From positions 1-12,382 of the forward strand of contig JAGTQN010000017.1 of the NCBI GenBank assembly GCA_018396395.1: a stretch of DNA of 12,382 nucleotides, written 5' to 3'. The first letter of the stretch is position 1, and every line of letters starts with the position of its first letter. The stretch is from Candidatus Bathyarchaeota archaeon (GTDB taxonomy: Archaea; Thermoproteota; CALKCG01; B24; JAGTQN01). Shown here in pieces: positions 1 to 6,571 of this stretch. The notes beneath the pieces were generated by a model. The model did not search any database, was not told where the DNA came from, and saw nothing but the letters and a program-made list of their open reading frames with translations. The position numbers and the translations under genes are program-made.

Positions 1-23
1 GATAGACATGAAAGGTATAAGTA

Positions 24-42
24 TAGCCTAGGGCATAGGCTA
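24..42. repeat. Short perfect hairpin (7-bp stem, 5-nt loop)
   Basis: TAGCCTA at 24-30 pairs with TAGGCTA at 36-42 around the loop GGGCA. It lies inside the open left-edge frame, so it may be coincidental, or it may be a processing or termination structure of an upstream gene. No T-run follows directly. Confidence 0.4.
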
Positions 43-318
43 CTTCACAATCTGCCTAGGATTCCTATCCCTTTCGAAGGGTTTCATAGAACATCGAGGG
101 AGATAGGGCTCCTCTAAGGCTTAAGGTTAAAGCATCGATAGAACTTCCGAAAAGATAAAGTTCACCGCGCTTCCTAAGGTCTCTTTACTTCTTCTTTTGC
201 TGGCGATGGAGAATCGAATTTTCGTCATCTCCTCAGCTCCCTTTCTTGGCTCCTCTCCTTTAATTATCGATGAACGAAAATATTATCTCTTAAAGATCAA
301 ATACGTTTACATTCATCT

Positions 319-323
319 GAGGT
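319..323 (+). promoter_or_regulatory. Ribosome binding site for the corrinoid protein
   Basis: GAGGT at 319-323 lies 8 nt before the TTG codon at 332. It selects this TTG over the out-of-frame ATG at 325 and over the in-frame internal ATG at 386. Confidence 0.65.
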
Positions 324-331
324 AATGTGCC

Positions 332-1045
332 TTGAAAATAGAAGGTTTCCAAAAGGAAGAATTCCTCAGGGAATTTGAAAGAGCAATGGCAGAGGTTGTA
401 GGCGTGGAAGATGTAAGACGAATGGTCGAGGAGGGCCTGCGCATGGATGTTGAGCCCCTCAAAATCCTCGAAGCTATGAGGAAGGGCCTTGATGATGTTG
501 GAAGGAAGTATGAGGAGGGCGAGTATTTCCTCATGGAACTTATCCTATCGGGTCTTATGGCGAGTGAGGTGGCAGCCCTCCTCAAGCCCTACTTAAGGGC
601 TCAGACTCGCCAGTCGATGGGAAAGGTCGTCATAGGAACAGTTGAGGGCGATCTGCACGACATCGGGAAGAACATCGTTGCGACAATGCTAAGTGCAGGA
701 GGCTTCGAAGTCATCGACCTTGGCGTTGATGTTACTGCGGAGAAGTTCGTAGAAGCCGTTGAGAAAGAGAAACCGGACATACTAGCCATGTCAGTCCTTC
801 TGAGTATAGGGCTCCCTCATATGGCTGAAGTCATCAGAAGGCTGGAGAAGGTCGGATTGAGGAATCGCATAAAAATAATGGTTGGGGGAAGGCCTGTTAC
901 CGAGGAGTATGCCCGCCAGATAGGGGCTGATGCCTATGGATCGGATGCCATTGAAGCCTTGAGGATTGCCCAAGAATGGATGAGAGGGAAAGATCTGGAA
1001 AGGTCAGGAGAGGATAAGAAGAAAGATAATGATGATGTAAGGTAA
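332..1045 (+). CDS. Corrinoid (B12-binding) methyltransferase protein, MtbC/MtaC type
   Basis: This protein carries the methylcobalamin intermediate between a substrate methyltransferase and an acceptor methyltransferase in the cytoplasm. The 237 residues match the usual two-domain layout. A helical methionine-synthase-type cap domain (about 10-90) is followed by a Rossmann-like cobalamin-binding domain (about 97-215). The cobalt-ligand signature DxHxxG is at 107-112, with His109 as the predicted lower axial ligand. The conserved SVL (154-156) and GG (185-186) elements that cradle the nucleotide tail are present. The tail after 220 is charged and probably disordered. The start is TTG, chosen for the GAGGT site 8 nt upstream. 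The gene ends 41 bp before a UroD-family methyltransferase on the same strand, so the two are probably one transcript and partner proteins. The methyl donor is not revealed: no MtaB, MtbB, MttB or MtmB gene is present in the window. The family call is firm; the substrate is unknown. Confidence 0.92.
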   Translation: MKIEGFQKEEFLREFERAMAEVVGVEDVRRMVEEGLRMDVEPLKILEAMRKGLDDVGRKYEEGEYFLMELILSGLMASEVAALLKPYLRAQTRQSMGKVVIGTVEGDLHDIGKNIVATMLSAGGFEVIDLGVDVTAEKFVEAVEKEKPDILAMSVLLSIGLPHMAEVIRRLEKVGLRNRIKIMVGGRPVTEEYARQIGADAYGSDAIEALRIAQEWMRGKDLERSGEDKKKDNDDVR

Positions 1046-1074
1046 CGTGATCGATGGAAAGAAGGAAAAGTTCT

Positions 1075-1080
1075 GGAGGG
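1075..1080 (+). promoter_or_regulatory. Ribosome binding site deciding the methyltransferase start
   Basis: GGAGGG at 1075-1080 sits 6 nt before the ATG at 1087. A longer in-frame start at 1054 would add 11 basic residues and has only a weak AAGGT upstream, so 1087 is preferred. Confidence 0.7.
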
Positions 1081-1086
1081 AAAAAG

Positions 1087-2142
1087 ATGAAAAAGGGTAG
1101 GGATAGGGTCCTCGCAACCCTCGATTTTGAAGAGCCTGACAAGGTTCCCATCACGGAGCTTGGAATCGATCCATGCCATGTGGACGCCATAGCTGGTTCA
1201 AAGGGGCATTTAGAATGCTACAGAAGGCTGAAGTTTGACATCGTGTTTGGAGGTGCATCCGAACCTGAAGGCTGGAAGCCTAAGCTTCTTCCCGATGGGC
1301 GCTTTATCGATGAGTGGGGTAGGATCTACCTTAGGGATCGTAGGACAAGGACCTCCATTCCCGTAGATACTACCATAAAAAGTCTCGAGGACTGGGAAAA
1401 CCATCCCCTTCCAGATCCCGAAGCTCCAGGTCGGATAGAAGCCTTCAGTAGGCTTGTTAAGGCCGTTAAAGACGGGGAGATGCTCGTCGCAGGAAGTACA
1501 AGGTCCCCCTTTGCCATTGCATGGGAGATCTTTACGCCCCCCAAGTTCTGTCAGCTCCTCTTCGAGAAGCCTAGAGCCATCACCAGAGTAATCGAAGAGA
1601 TCACGAATTTCAATGTCAAAATAACCAGACTTTTGATCGAAGCTGGAGCCGAGCTCATAGTCCAAGGGGGGGATATAGCGGAAAAGAGGGGACCTATGGT
1701 ATCGTTAAAATACTTCAAGGAGATCATTTTTCCTAACCTAAGACGCGAAACAGAAGAAGCCCACAAAAGGGGAGTAAAGTTCATCAAACATACGGATGGA
1801 AATGTCCTCCCGCTCTTGGATGGACTTCTCGAAGAGGCCCGGGTAGATGGAGTGCATTCCCTCGATCCAAGCTCAGGGGTCGACATAGGGGCTGTGAAGG
1901 AAAGGTATGGCGATCGCCTTATCCTAATAGGCAATGTGTCCGTCGACAATCTGGCGATAAAGTCTAAGGACGAAGTGATCAGGGAGACGAAGGAATGCCT
2001 TGCGAAGGCGGCTCCTGGAGGGGGCTACATCCTTTCCTCTAGCAATTCTTGGTACACAGATTGCAAGCTTGACAACTGCCTTGCCATGGTTGAGGTTGGA
2101 CATAAGTACGGAAAGTATCCTATCCCTTTCCCTCCGTCCTAA
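1087..2142 (+). CDS. UroD/MtaA-family methyltransferase (methylcorrinoid-linked)
   Basis: This 351-residue protein has the hallmarks of the uroporphyrinogen-decarboxylase-like TIM-barrel family that exchanges methyl groups with corrinoid proteins. It has the N-terminal RVLATLDFEEPDKVP motif (7-21), the GGDIAEKRGPM stretch (194-204), the His motif HTDG (235-238), GNVS (282-285) and the terminal GGGYILSSSN stretch (311-320), followed by Cys326 and Cys331. True UroD is unlikely given the corrinoid neighbour. In the CoM methyltransferases MtaA/MtbA zinc is held by HxC plus a distal Cys. Here the Cys position is Asp237, so the metal site and probably the methyl acceptor or donor differ. It may act as the corrinoid:acceptor transferase or as the substrate demethylase of the pair. 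The start at 1087 is supported by GGAGGG. It is probably co-transcribed with the corrinoid gene 41 bp upstream. The family is sure; the reaction is not. Confidence 0.88.
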   Translation: MKKGRDRVLATLDFEEPDKVPITELGIDPCHVDAIAGSKGHLECYRRLKFDIVFGGASEPEGWKPKLLPDGRFIDEWGRIYLRDRRTRTSIPVDTTIKSLEDWENHPLPDPEAPGRIEAFSRLVKAVKDGEMLVAGSTRSPFAIAWEIFTPPKFCQLLFEKPRAITRVIEEITNFNVKITRLLIEAGAELIVQGGDIAEKRGPMVSLKYFKEIIFPNLRRETEEAHKRGVKFIKHTDGNVLPLLDGLLEEARVDGVHSLDPSSGVDIGAVKERYGDRLILIGNVSVDNLAIKSKDEVIRETKECLAKAAPGGGYILSSSNSWYTDCKLDNCLAMVEVGHKYGKYPIPFPPS

Positions 2143-2240
2143 CAATTTGATGGTAGGCCTTCAAAGCCCTTTTGAAGTCTCGAGAAGCCTTGTGAAAGCT
2201 CAATTTTCGAAGAACTTTTGGAAATGAGGACGGGGAAGAG

Positions 2241-2248
2241 TTTAAAAA
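2241..2248 (+). promoter_or_regulatory. TATA-like box before the candidate RNA
   Basis: TTTAAAAA at 2241-2248 is preceded by a purine-rich BRE-like stretch. At the usual archaeal spacing it would start transcription around 2268-2271, inside the left arm of the inverted repeat, giving at least an 8-bp terminal stem. No start codon with a long frame follows. Confidence 0.45.
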
Positions 2249-2262
2249 CTAGGTATCCACAA

Positions 2263-2379
2263 TAGAAAAGCTGAGCCGATGAAGAAAGTACCAAAAACGA
2301 TTTATAAGATGGAATGAGTTAAACCTGGGGTATCGGAGGCTCAGCCTTTCTAATCTAAGGTTGATTTTTATCTTTTTTA
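2263..2379 (+). ncRNA. Candidate kink-turn small RNA
   Basis: The left arm 2263-2277 (TAGAAAAGCTGAGCC) pairs with the right arm 2338-2352 (GGCTCAGCCTTTCTA) at 14 of 15 positions, with one A-C mismatch. Directly inside the stem the left strand shows three unpaired bases GAU (2278-2280) followed by GA (2281-2282), and the right strand shows GA (2336-2337) just before the stem. This is the kink-turn arrangement: canonical stem, 3-nt bulge ending in U, then G-A and A-G pairs (2281/2337 and 2282/2336). A second helix follows (2288-2292 with 2329-2333, including one G-U pair) below a loop of about 36 nt. A T-rich run at 2364-2378 could end transcription. The bases around the kink also resemble box C (ATGAAGA, 2279-2285) and box D (CGGA, 2334-2337) with one mismatch each, so a divergent C/D-like RNA bound by L7Ae is possible. 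I recognise no named family. Confidence 0.5.
2364..2379 (+). terminator. Poly-T terminator of the candidate RNA
   Basis: A T-rich run with TTTTT (2365-2369) and TTTTTT (2373-2378) begins about 12 nt after the inverted-repeat stem. Such oligo-T runs end archaeal transcripts. Confidence 0.45.
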
Positions 2380-2423
2380 GAAATCCCTAAAAGTGGGCTA
2401 ATCGGAGTCCCAATTCTAATCTA

Positions 2424-2442
2424 ATTCAAATACGATTTGAAT
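2424..2442. repeat. Perfect palindrome with 3-nt spacer
   Basis: ATTCAAAT (2424-2431) and ATTTGAAT (2435-2442) are separated by ACG. A T-rich stretch with six T follows at 2450-2456. This could be a weak hairpin terminator or a dimeric regulator site; nothing else identifies it. Confidence 0.4.
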
Positions 2443-2648
2443 CTTCCTATTTTTTACATCTATAAGCTCAAATTTCTATTTGTCTTCAATTTTTAGCATA
2501 CATTTTGAGTCTCTTCCTGGTAGACTTACCTGAGGGTTGTTTTTCTCCTATGCTTTTTCATCTTTTCGAGATGGATTATCAATAGATTTTCCTTTCCAGC
2601 CAAGCCTTGGTTTCCGGAGCGCTAATCTAGCCGGGGAATTTGAAGGGC

Positions 2649-2813
2649 TCATAGCGAACATTTCCGAAACCCATATTCTTTGAGTTTTTCAACCATCCAC
2701 TTAACAAAGCTAAGGTCTTTGGGAGTTCTTGGGAAACAGCTCCCATAAACGTAACAATGAATCCTAAGTTTTCCATGGGCTACCAGGAGGTGTAGACATG
2801 GGATACGACCTCT
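2649..2813 (-). pseudogene. Possible relic of a protein gene
   Basis: The minus strand is open from 2813 down to a TGA at 2649-2651 (54 codons) and has no ATG or good start. The encoded peptide has a globular-looking composition: an HCYVYGSCFPRTPKD stretch followed by an amphipathic helix-like segment rich in K, E, W and L. I do not recognise it. It may be the 3' remnant of a lost gene, or chance. Confidence 0.2.
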
Positions 2814-2944
2814 TTATCGATGTTTAGCTACAGGTTTCTGATATGATGGGCATATGGATGATTTTGGCAATAGGGTTAATATAATAACCAATAAAAAATA
2901 AAGGAAAAAGATATCAGGGCTTTTATCGTTCTCGGGGCACAACC

Positions 2945-3643
2945 TTGAAAAGGATCCTTATCTTGTCGGATATCCATGCCAACCCCATAGCCTTGCAAGC
3001 GGTCCTTAATGACTCAGGTCCCTTCGACCTTCTCCTCAATGCAGGCGATATAGTAGACTACAATCCATGGCCTGTGGAAAGCCTGGCAAAGGTCAGGAAG
3101 CTAGGAGCCATCTCCGTCCTCGGAAATCATGATAGGGATTCAGCCTTAAACGCTCCTATTGGCTACAATCCTTATGCCATCATCAGTTGTAGGTGGACCC
3201 ATGAGAGGCTATCTCCATCGGATCGAAGCTTTCTCCTTGCCCTTCCAAGGCAAATGAAGCTCCAAGTCGATGGAGTAAGGATTTCCATGTTCCATGGCTC
3301 TCCTAGGAATCCCGTTGATGAATACATAACCCCCGAATGTCCTACGGAAGTCCTTAGAGGCTTTCTTCAATCTACGAAAGCCCAGCTCTTAATCCTAGGC
3401 CATACCCATATTCCCTTCCTCGAGGAACCCCTTCCTGGAAGATATGTCCTTAACCCAGGCTCAGTGGGGCAGCCCAGGGATGGGGATCCTAGGGCTAGCT
3501 ATGCCCTTTTAACCATTGAAGGGGGGGATTTGCTCCGCCTAGAGCATCGAAGGGTTCCATATGAGGTCGAAAAAGTGGCAGAGGAGATCCTTAGGGTTGG
3601 GCTTCCTCCCTTCCTTGCTGAGAGACTTTATTATGGCATGTAG
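2945..3643 (+). CDS. Calcineurin-like metallophosphoesterase, MJ0936/YfcE type
   Basis: A 232-residue single-domain phosphodiesterase/phosphatase using two metal ions, predicted cytoplasmic. All five family blocks are visible: DxH (Asp9, His11), GD (34-35), GNHD (60-63), the His117 block MFHGSP, and GHTH (152-155). The trailing NPGSVGQPRDGDP stretch (170-182) is typical of the MJ0936/YfcE branch, and the length is typical too. The natural substrate of this branch is not established; cyclic nucleotides and artificial diesters have been reported for relatives. The start is TTG at 2945, which places the first beta strand at the terminus as expected; no clear ribosome site precedes it. The 3' end overlaps the convergent Clp1/Grc3-like gene by 53 bp. 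Confidence in the family is high. Confidence 0.92.
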   Translation: MKRILILSDIHANPIALQAVLNDSGPFDLLLNAGDIVDYNPWPVESLAKVRKLGAISVLGNHDRDSALNAPIGYNPYAIISCRWTHERLSPSDRSFLLALPRQMKLQVDGVRISMFHGSPRNPVDEYITPECPTEVLRGFLQSTKAQLLILGHTHIPFLEEPLPGRYVLNPGSVGQPRDGDPRASYALLTIEGGDLLRLEHRRVPYEVEKVAEEILRVGLPPFLAERLYYGM

Positions 3644-4949
3644 GGGAAAGGGGACATCTATCGAAGTGGACTACTTCGTTCATTTTTTCATCGAGTTTCA
3701 CATTCCCTATTTTTAGAGCCCCTATAGGACCTGTATAGCGGGCCCGTAGTTTGATGGATCTTCTCTCGTAATCTATTTCATCGATGAGGGCCAGACCCTT
3801 AAATTCCCCATCCCTTCCGAAAAGGGCAGTAAGGAGGCCGCCCTCTATTCCTCTCTGAAGGATAAAGACCTTTCTTCCCCTTCTCTCAGAAAATTCTTCC
3901 AAAATTTTTTGCAGTGGTTTCTCTCCCTCGAAAACGAGGAGAATTCCCTCGTCTACCTCCTCACCATAGAGGATCCTTCTTCCGAGCTCCTTTCCAAGTT
4001 CCGAAAGCCTCTCTTGGGGTATGGGAAGCCCCTTCCCTAGCATAAGGTTCTCCATCTTAAGCCAGCTGAGGGGTATCGTCCTGAAAACAAGCTCCCTCAG
4101 CTCCTTCCTGTAGCCAAGCTCCCTCAGCTCCCTTCTTATCTCCCTAGAGCGCCTAACGATACCTCTTGGCGAATCGAGAATCCTAACCTTTATACCCTCC
4201 TTCGAAAGCCTCTCAGGAAGATCGGATGCCACCCCCTCAGACCTCAGGAAAAGGACCACGTCCGGCTCCAGCCTTCTGGAGAGGGAAAGCTTATAGGCTT
4301 CCGCTGCCCTCCCCTCCATCCATCCATCAGTATTGACGACGATCCTCTGGGCGCCGAGCCTCAAGGCCTCCTCTTGAAGCAGGGCGAGCCCCTCGATGAC
4401 TTCCTCCTCCCTACCAGCTGGAGAAGGGGCTCCTATGAAAACGACCTTATCGGGCTTTGCATTGAAGAGGTCAACGATAGGTCTCTTCAGAAGGACCATG
4501 CTTATAGTCGTTGGAGGTCCTACATCAGACTGACCAAGGTCTCCGTCCACGATGGCTGTCTTCAAGCCATTCTTAATAGCCTTGTTGGCGATAAGGGTGG
4601 AAAGGGTTGTCTTTCCAGAATCCGTAGCCCCAAAGATTACAACCTTGAAGGGATCTGAAGGCATCGAAAGGATCTCTTCGATGGCCTTGAACCATTCCTC
4701 TGGAAAGGGATTTTGGTGAATTTCCTGAAGGTCTCCTCCTTCTCCAAGCAAAACCTCTATGGAAGAGTCCTCCATCGAAAGGATAGGTATAGCCTTTCCC
4801 CTTCGGATCACTATGGTCTGTGGAAAGGCAACTTCGGCTCCTACAATATCAAGTCTTCCGGACTTCAGCCTGAAAGATGCAGGGCCTTTTATCAGAAGGA
4901 CCTTTCCCATAGCCAAGTTTTTTTCGATGGGGGACTCCATGAATTCCAT
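3591..4949 (-). CDS. Clp1/Grc3-family polynucleotide 5'-hydroxyl kinase
   Basis: A P-loop kinase predicted to phosphorylate 5'-OH ends of RNA (and possibly DNA), acting in tRNA or rRNA maturation or RNA repair. The 452 residues show the three-part family plan: an N-terminal beta domain (about 15-75), a central kinase and a C-terminal beta domain (about 335-435). The kinase has Walker A GATDSGKTT (107-115), the DGDLGQSD block (135-142) and the GAPSPAG lid segment (173-179), with NTDGW (206-210). The terminal GLALIDEIDYERR segment is also typical. The gene diverges from the RadB-like gene over 58 bp, and its 3' end runs 53 bp into the phosphodiesterase, so the last 15-17 residues are antisense-constrained. 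The first ATG was chosen. ATGs at 4940 and 4910 are alternatives, and no strong ribosome site distinguishes them; a TATA-like TTAAAG about 20 nt upstream is compatible with a leaderless mRNA. Confidence 0.88.
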   Translation of the reverse strand: MEFMESPIEKNLAMGKVLLIKGPASFRLKSGRLDIVGAEVAFPQTIVIRRGKAIPILSMEDSSIEVLLGEGGDLQEIHQNPFPEEWFKAIEEILSMPSDPFKVVIFGATDSGKTTLSTLIANKAIKNGLKTAIVDGDLGQSDVGPPTTISMVLLKRPIVDLFNAKPDKVVFIGAPSPAGREEEVIEGLALLQEEALRLGAQRIVVNTDGWMEGRAAEAYKLSLSRRLEPDVVLFLRSEGVASDLPERLSKEGIKVRILDSPRGIVRRSREIRRELRELGYRKELRELVFRTIPLSWLKMENLMLGKGLPIPQERLSELGKELGRRILYGEEVDEGILLVFEGEKPLQKILEEFSERRGRKVFILQRGIEGGLLTALFGRDGEFKGLALIDEIDYERRSIKLRARYTGPIGALKIGNVKLDEKMNEVVHFDRCPLSPTCHNKVSQQGREEAQP

Positions 4950-5007
4950 GATAGTTCTCTGAAGACTTTAAGCTTTAATCCAAGGCCAGGCAATTCTACG
5001 GAGGAAG
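4950..5007. promoter_or_regulatory. Shared divergent promoter region, Clp1-like and RadB-like genes
   Basis: Only 58 bp separate the two divergent start codons. An almost symmetric AT element, TTTAAGCTTTAA at 4966-4977, reads as a TATA-like box on both strands, so the two promoters probably overlap. On the + strand GGAGG (5000-5004) precedes the ATG by 3 nt, which is short but usable. Confidence 0.5.
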
Positions 5008-5730
5008 ATGACCGATGTAATTGGGGAAGCCTTATCTACTGGATGCCATACCCTCGATGCGATTTTGGGTGGAGGATTTCCAAGGGCCCACATCTCCCTA
5101 GTTTATGGTGTCGCTGAAACGGGAAAAACGACCCTAGCCCTTCAATGTGCCAGGGAAGCGGCCCTCAAGGGATTGAAGACCCTTTACATCGATGCCGATG
5201 GGAGTGTAAGCCCCCAGCGCCTAGCCCAGATCGCTGGAGGAGAAGTAAAAGATGTAGCCTCCCGAATCCTTTTCTTCGTCCCCAAGGATTTTCGGGAGCT
5301 GGTCTTTCTCATTGAAAGCCTCGATAGATACATAACCTCCAAAACCATTCTTCTCGTTGTCGATACTGTCACGGGGCTTTATCGGGTACAGCTGGCAGAG
5401 GGTGAAGAAGCTTTTTCCGTAAATCGAGAGCTGAATCGTCTCATGGCTTACCTGAAAAGGCTAGCCAAAACGAGGCTGATGATCGTCCTGGTCCTTGGAC
5501 AGGCGAGAAGTATCATCCCTTCAGCCCCAATGGCTTCAGAGAAGAAGGAGGATACTGTCGAACCTACGGCTAGAAGGGTTCTAAGCTATTGGTCTACCCT
5601 AGTCCTAAGGGCTTCCCCAACCCTTAGAGCTTCGATCAAGGAATTCATCCTCGAGCGACCTATGGCAAAGGGAGCTCGATGCTTCCTTAGGATTACAGAC
5701 AGAGGCCTAGAGCCCTCCCTAAATCCATGA
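5008..5730 (+). CDS. radB: RadB-like RecA/RadA-family recombinase paralogue
   Basis: A 240-residue RecA-fold ATPase without the N-terminal helix-hairpin-helix domain of RadA, which is the size and architecture of archaeal RadB. Such proteins bind DNA and assist homologous recombination or replication-fork repair with weak ATPase activity. Visible are the lead-in GCHTLDAILGGGFPRAHIS (12-30), Walker A GVAETGKTT (34-42), the second strand IDADG (61-65), a hydrophobic Walker B strand ending in Asp119 (ILLVVDT, 113-119) and GQ (164-165). The C-terminal strands around 206-232 are typical of the family. The start is fixed by GGAGG at 5000-5004. The last 38 bp overlap the convergent membrane-protein gene. 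A KaiC-like or aRadC-type paralogue is the main alternative; the single short core domain favours RadB. Confidence 0.8.
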   Translation: MTDVIGEALSTGCHTLDAILGGGFPRAHISLVYGVAETGKTTLALQCAREAALKGLKTLYIDADGSVSPQRLAQIAGGEVKDVASRILFFVPKDFRELVFLIESLDRYITSKTILLVVDTVTGLYRVQLAEGEEAFSVNRELNRLMAYLKRLAKTRLMIVLVLGQARSIIPSAPMASEKKEDTVEPTARRVLSYWSTLVLRASPTLRASIKEFILERPMAKGARCFLRITDRGLEPSLNP

Positions 5731-6196
5731 TCATGGGCCAGATTTCCCTATTCAGCTTGGCTTGAGTCATGTCCCATAGGAGATAGAAGGATAGAAGGAA
5801 TAACCCCAGTCCTAGGAAGAGGGCAATCTTCCCATACTTGGCTCTGAAGGCATACCTGAGGCTTAGAAGACATGCGAGGAGGCCCCCTATGCCCAGACAT
5901 AGAAGGGATGCCACAAGATAGGCTTCACCAGAAGTCTGAACGGAGGTGCTAGGATAAACGACGGATATGGTTCCCCGTTTCGTCTGCAAAGCTAATCCAG
6001 GATTTTCGATTTGGACATATACACCTCCGCTCATGACGAAGATCGCTATGGCCAAGAGGATGATGGTGACGATGGTCGAGGAAAAGCCAGGAATTCCAAT
6101 CTTAGGCTTGCGCATAAACCTGATCTTCCTTCCTAGCCTTGTGCGCTTCAGCCTTTCGTAGAAGCCTTGTAATTCCCTATTCCTTGAAGACCCCAT
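5693..6196 (-). CDS. Three-helix membrane protein of unknown function
   Basis: I do not recognise the family. The 167 residues start with a very basic segment (10-32, rich in Arg and Lys), then a first membrane helix (about 39-61). An outside loop of about 30 residues rich in Thr, Ser and Val has a predicted beta character (VYVQIENPG then TISVVYPSTS). Two more helices follow (about 91-113 and 122-142), joined by the basic loop RYAFRAK. The positive-inside rule puts the N terminus and the 114-121 loop in the cytoplasm. GGAAGG about 8 nt upstream and the TATA-like TTTAATAAAG on the minus strand (6247-6257) support the start. It diverges from the zinc-ribbon gene and overlaps radB by 38 bp at the 3' end. 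It looks like a conserved archaeal gene rather than noise because hydrophobic segments and codon pattern are consistent throughout. Confidence 0.7.
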   Translation of the reverse strand: MGSSRNRELQGFYERLKRTRLGRKIRFMRKPKIGIPGFSSTIVTIILLAIAIFVMSGGVYVQIENPGLALQTKRGTISVVYPSTSVQTSGEAYLVASLLCLGIGGLLACLLSLRYAFRAKYGKIALFLGLGLFLLSFYLLWDMTQAKLNREIWPMIMDLGRALGLCL

Positions 6197-6322
6197 AGCT
6201 AGCCTTCCTATGCCATCCTTACGGTTACATATTTTTTGGTGGAGTCCTTTATTAAAGTTAAAATACTGCCATTTGAAACTTAAGGATGTATCCTTTCTTT
6301 ATTCCTTTAAAGGTGTACTGGA
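6197..6322. promoter_or_regulatory. Divergent promoter region, membrane protein and zinc-ribbon gene
   Basis: AT-rich 126 bp between divergent starts. On the + strand TTAAAATA (6258-6265) is a TATA candidate with a leader of about 33 nt, and AAAGGTG (6309-6315) is the ribosome site for the ATG at 6323. On the minus strand TTTAATAAAG (6248-6257) is the TATA candidate, giving a leader of about 30 nt. Confidence 0.45.
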
Positions 6323-6508
6323 ATGCCCCAGAAGATCGTATGTGAGAAATGCGGGTATGTCTTCTATTATGGGGAGGACCTAGTGGTTCCAGAAGACCTC
6401 CTTCGCCAGAACGATTATCAATGCCCGGGTTGCGGAAGAAAACTTAACTCGAGTACCTATACGATCACTATCGCCGCCAGAGGTGAGCGCGGTAGATCCT
6501 CTACTTGA
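6323..6508 (+). CDS. Small zinc-ribbon protein
   Basis: A 61-residue protein with two CxxC knuckles, Cys7/Cys10 and Cys34/Cys37, spaced 23 residues apart. This is a classical zinc ribbon that binds one zinc ion. The segment between (YVFYYGEDLVVPEDLL) is acidic and hydrophobic; the knuckle context CPGCGRKL (34-41) is typical of archaeal ribbon proteins. The C-terminal strand TYTITIAARG is followed by a basic tail. The AAAGGTG site and TATA-like box upstream support the start. Function is unknown: small ribbons of this kind can be subunits or accessory factors of transcription or translation, or adaptor proteins. It diverges from the three-helix membrane protein and lies 86 bp before the dehydrogenase. 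Confidence 0.75.
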   Translation: MPQKIVCEKCGYVFYYGEDLVVPEDLLRQNDYQCPGCGRKLNSSTYTITIAARGERGRSST

Positions 6509-6563
6509 AGGTTCTTTTGCATCTTCGAATCGCCGAACTTGACTCCAATTCATTTCATTTTTC

Positions 6564-6571
6564 TTTTATAA
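6564..6571 (+). promoter_or_regulatory. TATA box indicating a leaderless dehydrogenase mRNA
   Basis: TTTTATAA at 6564-6571 is centred about 27 nt before the ATG at 6595, the normal archaeal distance from TATA box to transcription start. Transcription would therefore start at or next to the initiator codon, and there is no ribosome site between them. Confidence 0.65.

Larger units (their letters stand above)
1..331. other. Left-edge stretch without a secure gene
   Basis: No convincing gene was found. The + frame from base 1 is open to a TAA at 115-117 (38 codons) and could be the C-terminal end of a gene cut by the window edge, but an open run of that length is expected fairly often by chance and I recognise no motif. 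A minus-strand run of about 45 codons (roughly 140-265) is equally unconvincing. The last 60 bases are AT-rich and must contain the promoter of the corrinoid gene; candidates are the TATTAT run near 283 and the TTAATTAT run near 259, neither decisive. Confidence 0.4.
2143..2944. other. About 800 bp gene-free region with a candidate RNA gene
   Basis: No intact protein gene was found. The stretch is AT-rich with many T-runs. It contains the candidate structured RNA with its promoter and poly-T end (2241-2379), a palindrome at 2424-2442, and a minus-strand open frame (2649-2813) that may be a gene relic. The last 60 bases hold AT-rich TATA-like runs (about 2889-2901 and 2921-2927) that could drive the phosphodiesterase at 2945. 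Confidence 0.6.

Noticed and set aside
2301..2308. TTTATAAG inside the apical loop of the candidate RNA read as a TATA box
   Set aside because: A start around 2332 would make a transcript of less than 50 nt with no gene following. The upstream TATA-like box and the paired arms make a loop position more economical, though this is not excluded.
2263..2352. H/ACA guide RNA
   Set aside because: There is no pseudouridylation pocket between the base stem and the kink, and no ACA box at the expected place after the stem.
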